Origin: Methyloversatilis universalis EHg5
Lineage (GTDB): Bacteria; Pseudomonadota; Gammaproteobacteria; Burkholderiales; Rhodocyclaceae
Reading direction: 5' to 3'
NCBI RefSeq assembly: GCF_000378945.1
Contig: NZ_KB900539.1
Span: forward strand, 1,313,661-1,377,660
Length of the DNA: 64,000 nucleotides
The notes beneath the pieces are model-generated. The model saw nothing but the letters and a program-made list of their open reading frames with translations, did no database searches and had not been told where the DNA came from. The position numbers and the translations under genes were made by a program. Below are positions 43,951-53,450 of this stretch, in pieces (position 1 is the first letter of the stretch; each line of letters begins with the position of its first letter).

Positions 43951-44424
43951 ATGAGCGTACCCCTTACCGTCAGCGGTGCTGAAAAGCTCAAGGCTGAACT
44001 GCACCGACTGAAAACCGTGGATCGTCCCGCCGTCATCGCAGCGATCGCCGAAGCGCGCTCGCACGGCGATCTGTCCGAAAACGCCGAGTACGACGCGGCG
44101 AAGGAGCGTCAGGGCTTCATCGAAGGCCGCATTGCCGAAGTCGAAGGCAAGCTGTCGAACGCCCAGATCATCGATCCGAAGGCGCTCGACGCCGACGGCC
44201 GCATCGTGTTCGGTGCGACCGTGGATCTGGAAGACGTGGACGCCGGCAAGCCGGTGACCTATCAGATCGTCGGTGACGACGAGGCCGATCTGAAGGCGGG
44301 CATGATTTCGGTGAATTCGCCGATTGCGCGTGCGCTGATCGGCAAGTACGCCGGCGACGTGGCTGAAGTTCAGGCCCCGGGCGGCGTGCGCGAATACGAA
44401 GTGGTGGACGTTCGTTACATCTGA
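43951..44424 (+). CDS. greA: Transcription elongation factor GreA
   Basis: Rescues backtracked RNA polymerase by promoting transcript cleavage. The 157-residue protein has the N-terminal coiled coil whose tip carries the acidic pair ([20 protein letters not shown]) and a C-terminal FKBP-like domain ([18 protein letters not shown]). It starts 5 bases after carB, and the carAB-greA order is conserved in proteobacteria. Confidence 0.97.
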   Translation: MSVPLTVSGAEKLKAELHRLKTVDRPAVIAAIAEARSHGDLSENAEYDAAKERQGFIEGRIAEVEGKLSNAQIIDPKALDADGRIVFGATVDLEDVDAGKPVTYQIVGDDEADLKAGMISVNSPIARALIGKYAGDVAEVQAPGGVREYEVVDVRYI

Positions 44425-44432
44425 AGCGGACG

Positions 44433-44460
44433 GGGTGCGCCACCGCAGGGTGGCGAACCC
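44433..44460. terminator. Hairpin between convergent greA and yhbY
   Basis: CGCCACC/GGTGGCG with a GCAG loop, extended by GGGT/ACCC on the outside. There is no T-run on either side, so its role as terminator for both genes is likely but not classical. Confidence 0.5.
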
Positions 44461-44463
44461 GGG

Positions 44464-44919
44464 TCAGCGTGCCGGGCGGCTGCGCGGCTTGGTGCTGTTG
44501 CGGGCTACGCCACGGCGGTTGGCCACCGGCTTGCCCGGCGTGCTGCGGGTGGGTACCGGCTTGCCCGGGCGGTCGGCCGATGCTTTCGCGCCGGCCTTGG
44601 CCGGTGTCTTGCGGACCGTCTTGGGGGCTTCGGCGGCCTTGTGCAACTCAGGGTTCGGGCGGTACAGCACCAGAATCTTGCCGATGCGCTGCACGGCGGC
44701 CGCACCCAGCGTTTCACAGGCTTCGGCCAGCCAGGCATCGCGCTGTTCGCGCTCGGCGTCGAACACCCGTACCTTGATCAGTTCGTGCGACTTGAGCGCC
44801 AGTTCGATTTCCTTCAGTACCGCAGCGGTCAGCCCGTTCTGCGCGATCATCACGACCGGCTTCAGCGGGTGGGCTTGTGCGCGCAGCGCACGGCGTTCAT
44901 CAGGAGTCAGGGTCAACAT
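44464..44919 (-). CDS. yhbY: Ribosome assembly RNA-binding protein YhbY (CRM domain)
   Basis: Binds pre-50S ribosomal particles. Residues 1-97 form the CRS1/YhbY domain (LTPDERRALRAQAHPLKPVV, IAQNGLTAAVLKEIELAL, IGKILVLYRP). The last 55 residues are a basic, Lys/Arg/Pro-rich tail longer than in E. coli (total 151 versus about 97), probably extra RNA binding. It is divergent from rlmE with only 34 bases between start codons, as in E. coli. Confidence 0.93.
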   Translation of the reverse strand: MLTLTPDERRALRAQAHPLKPVVMIAQNGLTAAVLKEIELALKSHELIKVRVFDAEREQRDAWLAEACETLGAAAVQRIGKILVLYRPNPELHKAAEAPKTVRKTPAKAGAKASADRPGKPVPTRSTPGKPVANRRGVARNSTKPRSRPAR

Positions 44920-44953
44920 GGCGTTCTTCCAGAAAGGCGCGCAAGTCTAAGTC

Positions 44954-45586
44954 ATGGCCAAGAACAAAACCAGCCGGCAGTGGGTACATGACCACATCAA
45001 CGACCCTTATGTAAAGCAGGCGCAGGCCCAGGGCTTCCGTTCGCGTGCCGCCTTCAAGCTGATGCAGATCGACGACAAGGACCGTCTGCTCGGTCCGGGC
45101 AAGGTGGTGGTCGATCTGGGCAGCACCCCTGGCGGCTGGTCTCAGGTGTCGTCGAAGAAGGTCGGTGCGTCCGGCAAAGTGGTGGCGATCGACCTACTGC
45201 CGATGGAACCGGTGCACGGCGTGCGCTTCATCCTCGGTGATTTCCGCGAGGACGAGCCGCTGGCCGAACTGGTCGAATCGCTGGAAGGCCGCCGCGTGGA
45301 CCTTGTTTTATCCGACATGGCCCCCAACCTGTCCGGAATTGCGGTGACCGATCAGGCGCGTTCCATCCATCTGCTCGAACTTGCGCTCGAATTCGCGCGT
45401 GAACACCTCAAGAGCGGCGGCGACATGCTCGTAAAAGTGTTTCAGGGGTCGGGTTTCGATGAACTGCGGCGTGAAATGGAACAACTTTTCACGACGGTGG
45501 CGGTGCGCAAGCCCGACAGTTCCCGCGATCGCAGTGCAGAGGTGTATCTTCTGTGTCGCGGCAGACGGGGTGAACCGACCGCCTGA
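44954..45586 (+). CDS. rlmE: 23S rRNA (uridine-2'-O)-methyltransferase
   Basis: Methylates U2552 of 23S rRNA in the 50S subunit. The 210-residue protein shows the SAM-binding [15 protein letters not shown] and the catalytic K-D-K-E set spread over [22 protein letters not shown] and SAEVYLL. It lies 142 bases upstream of ftsH, the heat-shock linked rrmJ-ftsH pair of proteobacteria. I find no sigma-32 box in either leader here. Confidence 0.96.
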   Translation: MAKNKTSRQWVHDHINDPYVKQAQAQGFRSRAAFKLMQIDDKDRLLGPGKVVVDLGSTPGGWSQVSSKKVGASGKVVAIDLLPMEPVHGVRFILGDFREDEPLAELVESLEGRRVDLVLSDMAPNLSGIAVTDQARSIHLLELALEFAREHLKSGGDMLVKVFQGSGFDELRREMEQLFTTVAVRKPDSSRDRSAEVYLLCRGRRGEPTA

Positions 45587-45728
45587 AACCGGCGCTTTCG
45601 GGCCGGAAGATATTGTTTTGGCAACGTGCGGCGGAACAAGCAGCGTTCCGGCCGGTCTGTCGGTGGCAGCAGCAGTGCAGCATTGATCTGCCCGATTTTC
45701 ACGGGTACAGGAATACAGAGGAATTGCC

Positions 45729-47615
45729 TTGAACAACATGTTCAAAAATCTTGCGATCTGGCTGGTGATCGGCATCGTGCTGATGACGGTGTTCAACCAG
45801 TTCAACCAGCGCCAGGCCACCCAGGGCATGGTCGAGTATTCGGAATTCCTCGATGAGGTGAAGGCCGGTCGGGTGTCCAAGGTGGAAATCCAGGGCCGCA
45901 CGCTGAATGCCCAGACCACGGACGGCAAGCGCATCACCTCCTATGCACCGCCGCAGGACATCTGGCTGGTGAGCGATCTGCTCAAGAGCAATGTGAAGGT
46001 GGTCGCCAAGCCGGAAGAGGAACAGAGCTTCCTGATGAGCATCTTCGTGTCGTGGTTCCCGATGCTGCTGCTGATCGGCGTCTGGATCTTCTTCATGCGC
46101 CAGATGCAGGGCGGTGGGCGCGGCGGCGCGTTCTCCTTCGGCAAGTCCAAGGCACGCATGCTGGACGAGTCGACCAACACGGTCACCTTCGCCGACGTCG
46201 CAGGCTGCGACGAAGCGAAGGAAGAAGTGGGCGAACTGGTCGAGTTCCTGCGCGATCCGTCCAAGTTCCAGAAGCTGGGCGGCCGCATCCCCAAGGGCGT
46301 ACTGATGGTCGGCTCGCCGGGTACCGGCAAGACGCTGCTGGCCAAGGCCATCGCCGGCGAAGCCAAGGTGCCGTTCTTCTCGATCTCGGGTTCCGATTTC
46401 GTCGAAATGTTCGTCGGCGTGGGCGCGGCCCGCGTGCGTGACATGTTCGAACAGGCCAAGAAACAGGCGCCGTGCATTATCTTCATTGATGAAATCGACG
46501 CGGTCGGTCGCCAGCGCGGCGCAGGCCTCGGCGGCGGCAACGATGAGCGCGAACAGACGCTGAACCAGCTGCTGGTCGAAATGGACGGCTTCGAAGGGCA
46601 GACCGGCATCATCGTGATCGCCGCGACCAACCGGCCGGACGTACTCGACCCGGCGCTGCTGCGCCCGGGCCGCTTCGACCGTCAGGTGGTGGTGCCGCTG
46701 CCGGACATCCGCGGCCGCGAACAGATCCTTGCGGTGCACATGCGCAAGGTGCCGCTGGCGCCGGACGTGAAGGCGGAAATCATCGCCCGCGGCACGCCTG
46801 GTTTCTCGGGTGCCGACCTCGCCAACCTGGTGAACGAAGCGGCGCTGTTCGCCGCGCGCGGCAACAAGCGCGTGGTCGATATGGACGACTTCGAGCGCGC
46901 CAAGGACAAGATCATCATGGGTGCCGAACGCCGCACCATGGTGATGGACGAGGAAGAGAAGAAGAACACCGCCTACCACGAGTCCGGCCACGCCATCGTC
47001 GGCATGCTGCTGCCCAAGTGCGATCCGGTGCACAAGGTCACCATCATCCCGCGCGGTCGCGCGCTGGGCGTGACCATGTCGCTGCCGGAGAAGGACCGCT
47101 ACAGCTACGACAAGGAATACTGCCTGCAGCTCATTTCGATGATGCTGTCCGGCCGCATCGCCGAAGAGATCTTCATGAACCAGATGACCAACGGCGCCGC
47201 AAACGACTTCCAGCGCGCAACCGATCTGGCGCGCCGCATGGTGACGCAGTGGGGCATGTCCGACGCGATGGGTCCGATGGTGTACGGCGAGGAGGAGGGC
47301 GAGGTGTTCCTCGGCCGCTCGGTCGCCACCCACCGCAACATGTCGGAAACGACGATGCAGCATGTCGATGCGGAGATCCGCAGCATCATCGATGACCGCT
47401 ACGCCGTCGCCCGCAAGCTGCTGGAGGACAACCGCGACAAGGTCGAGGTCATGACCCAGGCGCTGCTGGATTACGAAACCATCGATGCCGACCAGATCGA
47501 CGACATCATGAACGACCGCCCGGTCCGTCCGCCGAAGCCGACCTCGCGTCCGCCCAAGGCCTCGTCCGACGGTGGCGCGCCGGGGGCACCGGCGAATGCG
47601 GCAGCCCCGGCCTGA
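45729..47615 (+). CDS. ftsH: ATP-dependent zinc metalloprotease FtsH
   Basis: Membrane-bound AAA+ protease for quality control and for regulators such as sigma-32 and LpxC. Two membrane segments (about residues 6-24 and 100-122) flank a periplasmic domain. Walker A is GSPGTGKT near 195, Walker B is [12 protein letters not shown], and the zinc site HESGH begins at 417. The start is TTG at 45729, favoured because GAGG lies seven bases upstream and relatives begin MNN; the ATG at 45738 is too far from it. Length 628. Confidence 0.97.
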   Translation: MNNMFKNLAIWLVIGIVLMTVFNQFNQRQATQGMVEYSEFLDEVKAGRVSKVEIQGRTLNAQTTDGKRITSYAPPQDIWLVSDLLKSNVKVVAKPEEEQSFLMSIFVSWFPMLLLIGVWIFFMRQMQGGGRGGAFSFGKSKARMLDESTNTVTFADVAGCDEAKEEVGELVEFLRDPSKFQKLGGRIPKGVLMVGSPGTGKTLLAKAIAGEAKVPFFSISGSDFVEMFVGVGAARVRDMFEQAKKQAPCIIFIDEIDAVGRQRGAGLGGGNDEREQTLNQLLVEMDGFEGQTGIIVIAATNRPDVLDPALLRPGRFDRQVVVPLPDIRGREQILAVHMRKVPLAPDVKAEIIARGTPGFSGADLANLVNEAALFAARGNKRVVDMDDFERAKDKIIMGAERRTMVMDEEEKKNTAYHESGHAIVGMLLPKCDPVHKVTIIPRGRALGVTMSLPEKDRYSYDKEYCLQLISMMLSGRIAEEIFMNQMTNGAANDFQRATDLARRMVTQWGMSDAMGPMVYGEEEGEVFLGRSVATHRNMSETTMQHVDAEIRSIIDDRYAVARKLLEDNRDKVEVMTQALLDYETIDADQIDDIMNDRPVRPPKPTSRPPKASSDGGAPGAPANAAAPA

Positions 47616-47637
47616 GCGGTCTTTTCACCCCACCCCG

Positions 47638-47666
47638 AACCGGAGGCCCAGGCCTCCGGTTTTTCT
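47638..47666 (+). terminator. Rho-independent terminator of ftsH
   Basis: AACCGGAGGC/GCCTCCGGTT with a 4-base loop, followed by TTTTTCTTT, between ftsH and folP. Confidence 0.88.
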
Positions 47667-47679
47667 TTGTGCGAGAGCC

Positions 47680-48525
47680 ATGAACACTGTCCTGCACTGC
47701 GGTTCCTACCGTCTTCCGCTCGATCGCCCGCTGGTGATGGGCATCATCAATGCCACGCCCGATTCATTTTCCGGTGATGGCGTCGGTTTCGATCTCGCCC
47801 GCGCGGTCGCGCAGGCCGAGAAATTCATCGCCGACGGCGCCGACATGCTGGACATCGGCGGCGAGTCGACCCGCCCGGGCTCGGACCCTGTGCCGGCGGA
47901 CGAGGAACTGCGCCGGGTCGTGCCGCTGATCGAGGCGCTGGCCGGTCTGGGCGTACCGCTGTCCATCGACACCTGGAAGCCGGAAGTGATGCGTGCCGCG
48001 CTGGCGGCCGGCGCCACGCTGGTGAATGACATCAACGGCCTGAGGGCGCCGGGCGCGGTGGAGGCGGTAGCGGCCACTGACGCCGGCGTCTGCATCATGC
48101 ACATGCAGGGCACACCGCAAACCATGCAGATCGAGCCCCGATATGCCGACGTGTGTGCGGAAGTGACTGATTTCCTTCTGCAACAGGTGCGACTCGCGGA
48201 AGATGCGGGCATCGCGCGCGAACGCATCATGCTCGATCCGGGCTTTGGCTTCGGCAAGACATCGGACCACAACCTGACGCTGCTCAAGGGGCTGCGCGCG
48301 CTGGCCGATTACGGTTATCCGCTGCTGGTCGGGCTGTCGCGCAAGTCGGTGCTGGGCCGGCTGACCGGGCGCCCGGCCACCGACAGGGTGGCGGCCAGCG
48401 TGGCGGCCGCACTGGCGTCGATCGCGCGCGGCGCGCACATGGTGCGGGTACACGACGTGGCGGCCACCCGTGACGCGATCGCGGTCTGGCAGGTGGCCGG
48501 CATTTTCGAACAGACGGATATTTAG
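47680..48525 (+). CDS. folP: Dihydropteroate synthase
   Basis: Condenses p-aminobenzoate with the pterin diphosphate in folate synthesis; the sulfonamide target. The 281-residue protein has the two signatures VMGIINATPDSFSGDG and DIGGESTRPGSDPV, plus NDINGL, DPGFGFGKT and VGLSRKS. It starts only 14 bases after the ftsH terminator, so it depends on read-through or on a promoter within that region. It is followed by glmM. Confidence 0.97.
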   Translation: MNTVLHCGSYRLPLDRPLVMGIINATPDSFSGDGVGFDLARAVAQAEKFIADGADMLDIGGESTRPGSDPVPADEELRRVVPLIEALAGLGVPLSIDTWKPEVMRAALAAGATLVNDINGLRAPGAVEAVAATDAGVCIMHMQGTPQTMQIEPRYADVCAEVTDFLLQQVRLAEDAGIARERIMLDPGFGFGKTSDHNLTLLKGLRALADYGYPLLVGLSRKSVLGRLTGRPATDRVAASVAAALASIARGAHMVRVHDVAATRDAIAVWQVAGIFEQTDI

Positions 48526-48537
48526 GAGATTCAGCAG

Positions 48538-49893
48538 ATGTCGAGACGCTATTTCGGGACCGATGGTGTGCGCGGTCGGGTGGGGCAGGCCCCGATCACG
48601 CCGGATTTCGTGATGCGCCTCGGCTACGCCGCAGGTCGTGCGCTGGTCGCCACCGAACATCTGCCGGCGGGCGAACACCCGGCGGTGCTGATCGGCAAGG
48701 ACACCCGGGTGTCCGGCTACATGCTTGAAGCCGCGCTGGAAGCCGGGTTTGCCGCCGCCGGCGTCGATACCGTGCTGGCCAAGGTGGTGCCGACGCCGGC
48801 CGTGGCCTACCTCACCCGCGCGTTGCGTCTGCAGGCTGGCGTGGTCATCAGCGCCTCGCACAATCCGTTCGAAGACAACGGGATCAAGTTTTTCTCCGCT
48901 CGCGGTACCAAGCTGCCGGACGAGGTCGAACTGCAGATCGAGGCGCTGCTGGACGAGCCCATGGGCTGCATGGAATCGTCCCGCCTGGGCAAGGCCCGCC
49001 GGATCGAGGATGCGCCCGGCCGCTACATCGAATTCTGCAAGAGCACCTTCCCGACCGAACTGGATCTGCGTGGCCTGAAGATCGCGCTCGACTGCGCGCA
49101 CGGCGCCGCCTACAGCATCGCGCCCAAGGTATTCCACGAACTGGGTGCCGAAGTGGTGACCGTTGGCTGCAGCCCGAACGGCATGAACATCAACGACGGC
49201 GTCGGCGCCACGGTGCCGAAGTCGCTGTCCGAGGCGGTGCGCGCCCACGGTGCCGACATCGGCATTTCGCTGGACGGCGATGCCGACCGGCTGATGATGT
49301 GCGACGCCAGCGGCCGCGTCTACGATGGCGACGAACTGCTGTACGTGATTGCCGGCCAGCGTCTGCGCGAAGGTCGTCTGAATGGCGTGGTCGGCACGCT
49401 GATGACCAATCTGGCGCTGGAACACGCGCTGAACGAGATGGGTGTCGGTCTGGCTCGGGCCAAGGTGGGCGACCGCTATGTGCTGGAGACGCTGCACCAG
49501 CAGGGCTGGCGCCTTGGTGGCGAGAATTCCGGCCACATCATCGACCTCGACCGCCACACCACCGGCGACGGCATCGTGGCGGCGCTGCAGGTGCTGGCGG
49601 CGCTGCAGTACCAGGACGCCGGGCTGGATCAGGCCTGCGCTGGTCTGACGCTGTACCCGCAGAAACTGGTCAATGTGAAGCTGCGCCCCGGTTTCGACTG
49701 GAAGGCGGCCAATTCCATCGATCAGGCCAGGACCGAGGTCGAGCGGGAACTGGCTCAGCGCGGCCGGGTGCTGCTGCGCCCTTCAGGCACCGAACCGCTG
49801 CTGCGCGTGATGGTGGAAGGGCAGGACGCCGACGAGGTGAGCCGTCTGGCACGTCGTCTGGCCGAAGTCGTCGAATCCGCGATGGCCGCCTGA
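48538..49893 (+). CDS. glmM: Phosphoglucosamine mutase
   Basis: Converts glucosamine-6-phosphate to glucosamine-1-phosphate for peptidoglycan and LPS. The phosphoserine loop is [14 protein letters not shown] with Ser107. The Mg site is SLDGDADRL and the sugar-binding loop is GGENSGHI. The C-terminal phosphate-binding motif is [12 protein letters not shown]. Length 451. The folP stop codon is part of its Shine-Dalgarno (TAGGAG). The ftsH-folP-glmM order matches that of E. coli. Confidence 0.97.
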   Translation: MSRRYFGTDGVRGRVGQAPITPDFVMRLGYAAGRALVATEHLPAGEHPAVLIGKDTRVSGYMLEAALEAGFAAAGVDTVLAKVVPTPAVAYLTRALRLQAGVVISASHNPFEDNGIKFFSARGTKLPDEVELQIEALLDEPMGCMESSRLGKARRIEDAPGRYIEFCKSTFPTELDLRGLKIALDCAHGAAYSIAPKVFHELGAEVVTVGCSPNGMNINDGVGATVPKSLSEAVRAHGADIGISLDGDADRLMMCDASGRVYDGDELLYVIAGQRLREGRLNGVVGTLMTNLALEHALNEMGVGLARAKVGDRYVLETLHQQGWRLGGENSGHIIDLDRHTTGDGIVAALQVLAALQYQDAGLDQACAGLTLYPQKLVNVKLRPGFDWKAANSIDQARTEVERELAQRGRVLLRPSGTEPLLRVMVEGQDADEVSRLARRLAEVVESAMAA

Positions 49894-50008
49894 ATGCCGC
49901 GCTGATCGCCATCCGGGGCCGTCCTCGAAGGTGAGGGTGGCTCGGCCCTTGGGTGGCCATGCCGGACGCGTGTAGATTGCGAATCCTCATGACAAGGAGG
50001 AGGTCGCC

Positions 50009-51280
50009 ATGCGTTTCGATACGCTCGCCATTCACGCAGGCTATTCGCCCGACCCGACCACCCGTGCGGTGGCGGTTCCCATCTACCAGACCACCAGCTA
50101 CGCCTTCGACGACACCCAGCACGGGGCCGATCTGTTCGATCTGAAGGTCGCGGGCAATATCTACACCCGCATCATGAACCCCACCAGCGACGTGCTCGAA
50201 CAGCGCGTCGCGGCGCTCGAGGGCGGCATCGGTGCGCTGGCGCTCGCGTCCGGGCAGGCCGCCATCACCTATGCCATCCTGACCATCGCCGAGGCGGGCG
50301 ACAACATCGTCGCCACGTCAGCCCTGTACGGCGGCACCTACAACCTGTTCGCCCACACGCTGCCGCAGTACGGCATCGAGGTGCGTTTCGTCGATGCGTC
50401 CGATCCGCAGTCGGCGGCAGCAAAGATCGATGCACGCACCAAGGCGGTGTTCTGCGAATCCATCGGCAATCCGCTGGGCAATGTGGTCGACTTCGCCGCG
50501 TTCGCCCAGGTCGCGCACGAGGCCGGCGTACCGCTCATCGTCGACAACACGGTGCCGTCCCCCTATCTGACCCGGCCGTTCGAGCACGGGGCCGACATCG
50601 TCGTGCACTCGCTGACCAAGTACATGGGCGGGCACGGCACCAGACTGGGCGGCATCCTGGTCGATAGCGGCCGTTTTCCGTGGGCCGAACACAAGGCACG
50701 CTTCCGCCGGCTGAACGAGCCCGAGGTGAGCTATCACGGCGTGATCTATACCGAGGCGCTCGGGCCGGCCGCCTATATCGGCCGGGCGCGTACCGTGCCG
50801 CTGCGCAATATGGGCGCGGCCATTTCGCCGTTCAACAGCTTCCTCATCCTGCAGGGGCTGGAAACGCTGGCGCTGCGGATGGATCGTCACTGCGACAACG
50901 CGCTCGCGGTGGCCCGCCATCTGCGCGCGCATCCCAAGGTCGAGTGGGTCAATTACGCCGGCCTGCCGGACCATCCGAGCCACGCGCTGGTGCAGCGCTA
51001 TTTCGGCGGCAAGGCGTCCGGTCTGCTCACCTTCGGCGTGAAGGGCGGTCGCGAGGCCGGCGCGCGCTTTCAGGACGCGCTCAAGCTGGTCACCCGGCTG
51101 GTCAATATCGGCGACGCCAAATCTCTCGCCTGCCACCCGGCGTCCACCACCCACCGCCAGCTGTCGCAGGACGAACTGAAGCGGGCAGGGGTGTCGGAAG
51201 ACATGGTGCGGCTGTCCATCGGCATCGAGCACATCGAGGACATCCTGGCCGATCTGGACCAGGCACTGCAGGCTGTTTGA
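50009..51280 (+). CDS. metY: O-acetylhomoserine sulfhydrylase (aminocarboxypropyltransferase)
   Basis: PLP enzyme that makes homocysteine from O-acetylhomoserine and sulfide. The 423-residue protein has the Cys/Met metabolism fold: FDTLAIHAGY, NIYTRIMNPTSDVLEQRVAALEGG, VDNTVPSPYLTRPFEHGADIV, the PLP lysine in HSLTKYMGGHG and LACHPASTTHRQ. GGAGGAGG stands ahead of the ATG. The 115-base upstream gap has no SAM- or SAH-riboswitch that I can recognise. The enzyme could also be a cystathionine-type paralogue, but length and motifs favour MetY. Confidence 0.93.
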   Translation: MRFDTLAIHAGYSPDPTTRAVAVPIYQTTSYAFDDTQHGADLFDLKVAGNIYTRIMNPTSDVLEQRVAALEGGIGALALASGQAAITYAILTIAEAGDNIVATSALYGGTYNLFAHTLPQYGIEVRFVDASDPQSAAAKIDARTKAVFCESIGNPLGNVVDFAAFAQVAHEAGVPLIVDNTVPSPYLTRPFEHGADIVVHSLTKYMGGHGTRLGGILVDSGRFPWAEHKARFRRLNEPEVSYHGVIYTEALGPAAYIGRARTVPLRNMGAAISPFNSFLILQGLETLALRMDRHCDNALAVARHLRAHPKVEWVNYAGLPDHPSHALVQRYFGGKASGLLTFGVKGGREAGARFQDALKLVTRLVNIGDAKSLACHPASTTHRQLSQDELKRAGVSEDMVRLSIGIEHIEDILADLDQALQAV

Positions 51281-51315
51281 TCGCGGTCAGAGGGTGGCTG
51301 GATGAATTGTTTCAC

Positions 51316-51344
51316 CGTCACAGAGGCGTAACAAAGCATTCATA
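51316..51344 (+). promoter_or_regulatory. Tandem PhoB-like half-sites upstream of pstS
   Basis: CGTCACA (51316), CGTAACA (51327) and ATTCATA (51338) recur every 11 bases, the spacing of Pho-box half-sites (consensus CTGTCAT). They lie 50-78 bases before the pstS ATG. The match per half-site is moderate. Confidence 0.5.
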
Positions 51345-51393
51345 AACTGCGTTCCGTCGCATCGCAACACGACGCAATCTTACGGAGAGTCTG

Positions 51394-52395
51394 ATGAACG
51401 TACGCAAGATCACCACCCTCGCAGCCGCTGTCGGCGCCCTTTTTGTTTCGGCATCCGCACTGGCTAACCAGCCGCTGGTCAAGATCGACGGTTCGAGCAC
51501 GGTGTTCCCGATCACCGAAGCGGTGGCCGAAGAGTTCCAGAAAGCCAAGAAGGGCGCCGTCCGCGTGACCGTGGGTATTTCCGGTACCGGCGGCGGCTTC
51601 AAGAAGTTCTGCCGCGGCGAGACCGACATCTCGAACGCTTCGCGTCCGATCCTGGACAAGGAAATGGCTGACTGCAAGGCCGCCGGCATCAAGTACATCG
51701 AACTGCCGGTCGCTTTCGACGCGCTCACGCTGGTGATGAACCCGAAGAACGCCTTCCTGAAGCAGATCACGGTCGCCGAACTGAAGACCATGTGGGAACC
51801 GGCTGCCCAGGCCAAAGTGCTGAAGTGGAACCAGGTCAATGCCGCATGGCCGGATACCGGCCTGAAGCTGTTCGGCCCGGGCGCCGATTCGGGCACTTTC
51901 GACTACTTCACCGAAGCGGTCGTCGGCAAGGCCAAGTCCAGCCGCGGTGACTTCACCGCGTCGGAAGACGACAACGTGCTGGTGCAGGGCGTGTCGCGTG
52001 ACGCAGGTGCGCTGGGCTACTTCGGTTTCGCCTACTACCTGGAAAACAAGGACAAGCTGAAGGCGGTGCCGGTGGTCAATCCGAAGACCGGCAAGGCAGT
52101 CGAGCCGTCGCTGGAAGCGGTCATTTCCGGCGATTACCAGCCGCTGTCGCGCCCGATCTTCATCTACGTGAATGCCGCTTCGGTGGATAAGCCGGAAGTG
52201 AAGGAATTCGTCGAGTTCTACCTGAAGAACGGCGCCGCGCTGACCAAGGAAGTGAAGTACGTGCCGCTGACCGACGCCGACTACAAGCACGCGCTGGACA
52301 ACTTCAGCAAGAAGAAGACCGGCACCGCCTTCGGTGGCCACTCGGAAGTGGGTGTCAAGGTGTCTGACCTGCTCAAGCGCGATCCGAAGGAATAA
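51394..52395 (+). CDS. pstS: Phosphate ABC transporter substrate-binding protein
   Basis: Periplasmic phosphate receptor of the high-affinity Pst system. The 333-residue protein has a signal peptide (ITTLAAAVGALFVSASALA, cleaved before NQ), then IDGSSTVFPITEAVAEEF and GISGTGGGFKKFCRGETDI, which form the phosphate-binding loops. It lies upstream of pstCAB, separated by a terminator that should make it the most abundant product. Confidence 0.95.
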   Translation: MNVRKITTLAAAVGALFVSASALANQPLVKIDGSSTVFPITEAVAEEFQKAKKGAVRVTVGISGTGGGFKKFCRGETDISNASRPILDKEMADCKAAGIKYIELPVAFDALTLVMNPKNAFLKQITVAELKTMWEPAAQAKVLKWNQVNAAWPDTGLKLFGPGADSGTFDYFTEAVVGKAKSSRGDFTASEDDNVLVQGVSRDAGALGYFGFAYYLENKDKLKAVPVVNPKTGKAVEPSLEAVISGDYQPLSRPIFIYVNAASVDKPEVKEFVEFYLKNGAALTKEVKYVPLTDADYKHALDNFSKKKTGTAFGGHSEVGVKVSDLLKRDPKE

Positions 52396-52409
52396 GCGTC
52401 GCGTAGCGA

Positions 52410-52438
52410 GGCCCCGGGACAGTGTTCCGGGGCTTTTT
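52410..52438 (+). terminator. Terminator-like hairpin between pstS and pstC
   Basis: GCCCCGGGA/TTCCGGGGC with a 5-base loop followed by TTTTT, 15 bases after the pstS stop codon. It probably allows partial read-through into pstCAB. Confidence 0.85.
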
Positions 52439-52475
52439 GTCGTCCGGTGCCCGGCGCAAGCCCGGCACCGATAAA

Positions 52476-53447
52476 ATGAGCGCCCTTCACATGTCCGCCA
52501 ACGCCCCGCCCATGTCCGCTCCCCTGTCGAGTGCTCCGGATACGGTCAGTGACCGTCTGCGCAAGCGCGCATCCCGCCACGTCAAGGAGAGGGTGATCGA
52601 ATTCATCCTCTTTTCCGCCGCCTCGATTTCGGTGCTGACCACCGCGGCCATCGTCTACATCCTGGTCAGCGAATCGCTGACGCTGTTCGAACACGTGTCG
52701 CTGTGGGATTTCCTGACCGACACGCAGTGGACGCCGCTGTTCGACGATGCGCACTACGGCATCATGGTGCTGCTGTCGGGTACGCTCACCAGTTCATTCG
52801 TTGCGCTGGCGGTGGCGCTGCCGCTGGGCACCATCATCGCGATCTGGCTGTCCGAGTTCGCCTCTTTCAAGACCCGCGAGTTCGCCAAGCCGGTACTTGA
52901 ACTGCTGGGCGGCGTGCCCACCATCATCTATGGCTACTTCGCGCTGATGGTGGTGACGCCGGCGCTGCAGTCCATCTGGCCCGATCTGCCGGGCTTCAGT
53001 CTGCTGTCAGCCGGTCTGGTGATGGGCGTCATGATCATTCCGTACGTGAGTTCGCTGTCCGAAGACGCGATGCGCGCGGTGCCGATGAGCCTGCGCGAAG
53101 GCTCGTACGCAATGGGCGCGACCCGTCTGCAGACCGCGCTGCGCACCGTGGTGCCGGCCGCGACCTCGGGCATCGCCTCGGCCTACATCCTGGGCATTTC
53201 GCGGGCGGTGGGCGAAACCATGATTCTGGCGGTAGCCGCCGGCATGCAGCCCAACCTGACCTTCAATCCGGCCGAGCCGGGTGCGACCATCACGTCCTAC
53301 ATCGTGCAGGTGGCACTGGGTGATCTGCCGCACGGTTCGGTCGGCTATCAGACCATTTTCGCCGCCGGTCTGACGCTGATGCTGATGACCCTCTGTTTCA
53401 ACCTGCTTGGCTACTACCTGCGCAAGCGCTTCCGCGAGGTGTATTGA
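52476..53447 (+). CDS. pstC: Phosphate ABC transporter permease PstC
   Basis: Inner-membrane channel subunit. The 323-residue protein has a basic N-terminal region then six membrane segments, with the binding-protein-dependent transport loop at SLREGSYAMGATRLQTALRT. The start is not certain: ATGs at 52476, 52491 and 52512 are in frame and none has a clear ribosome binding site. I take the first one that follows the terminator. It precedes pstA by three bases. Confidence 0.93.
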   Translation: MSALHMSANAPPMSAPLSSAPDTVSDRLRKRASRHVKERVIEFILFSAASISVLTTAAIVYILVSESLTLFEHVSLWDFLTDTQWTPLFDDAHYGIMVLLSGTLTSSFVALAVALPLGTIIAIWLSEFASFKTREFAKPVLELLGGVPTIIYGYFALMVVTPALQSIWPDLPGFSLLSAGLVMGVMIIPYVSSLSEDAMRAVPMSLREGSYAMGATRLQTALRTVVPAATSGIASAYILGISRAVGETMILAVAAGMQPNLTFNPAEPGATITSYIVQVALGDLPHGSVGYQTIFAAGLTLMLMTLCFNLLGYYLRKRFREVY

Positions 53448-53450
53448 TCC

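Noticed and set aside
49894-50008. Possible SAM or SAH riboswitch upstream of metY
   Set aside because: No conserved riboswitch core could be recognised in the 115-base gap.
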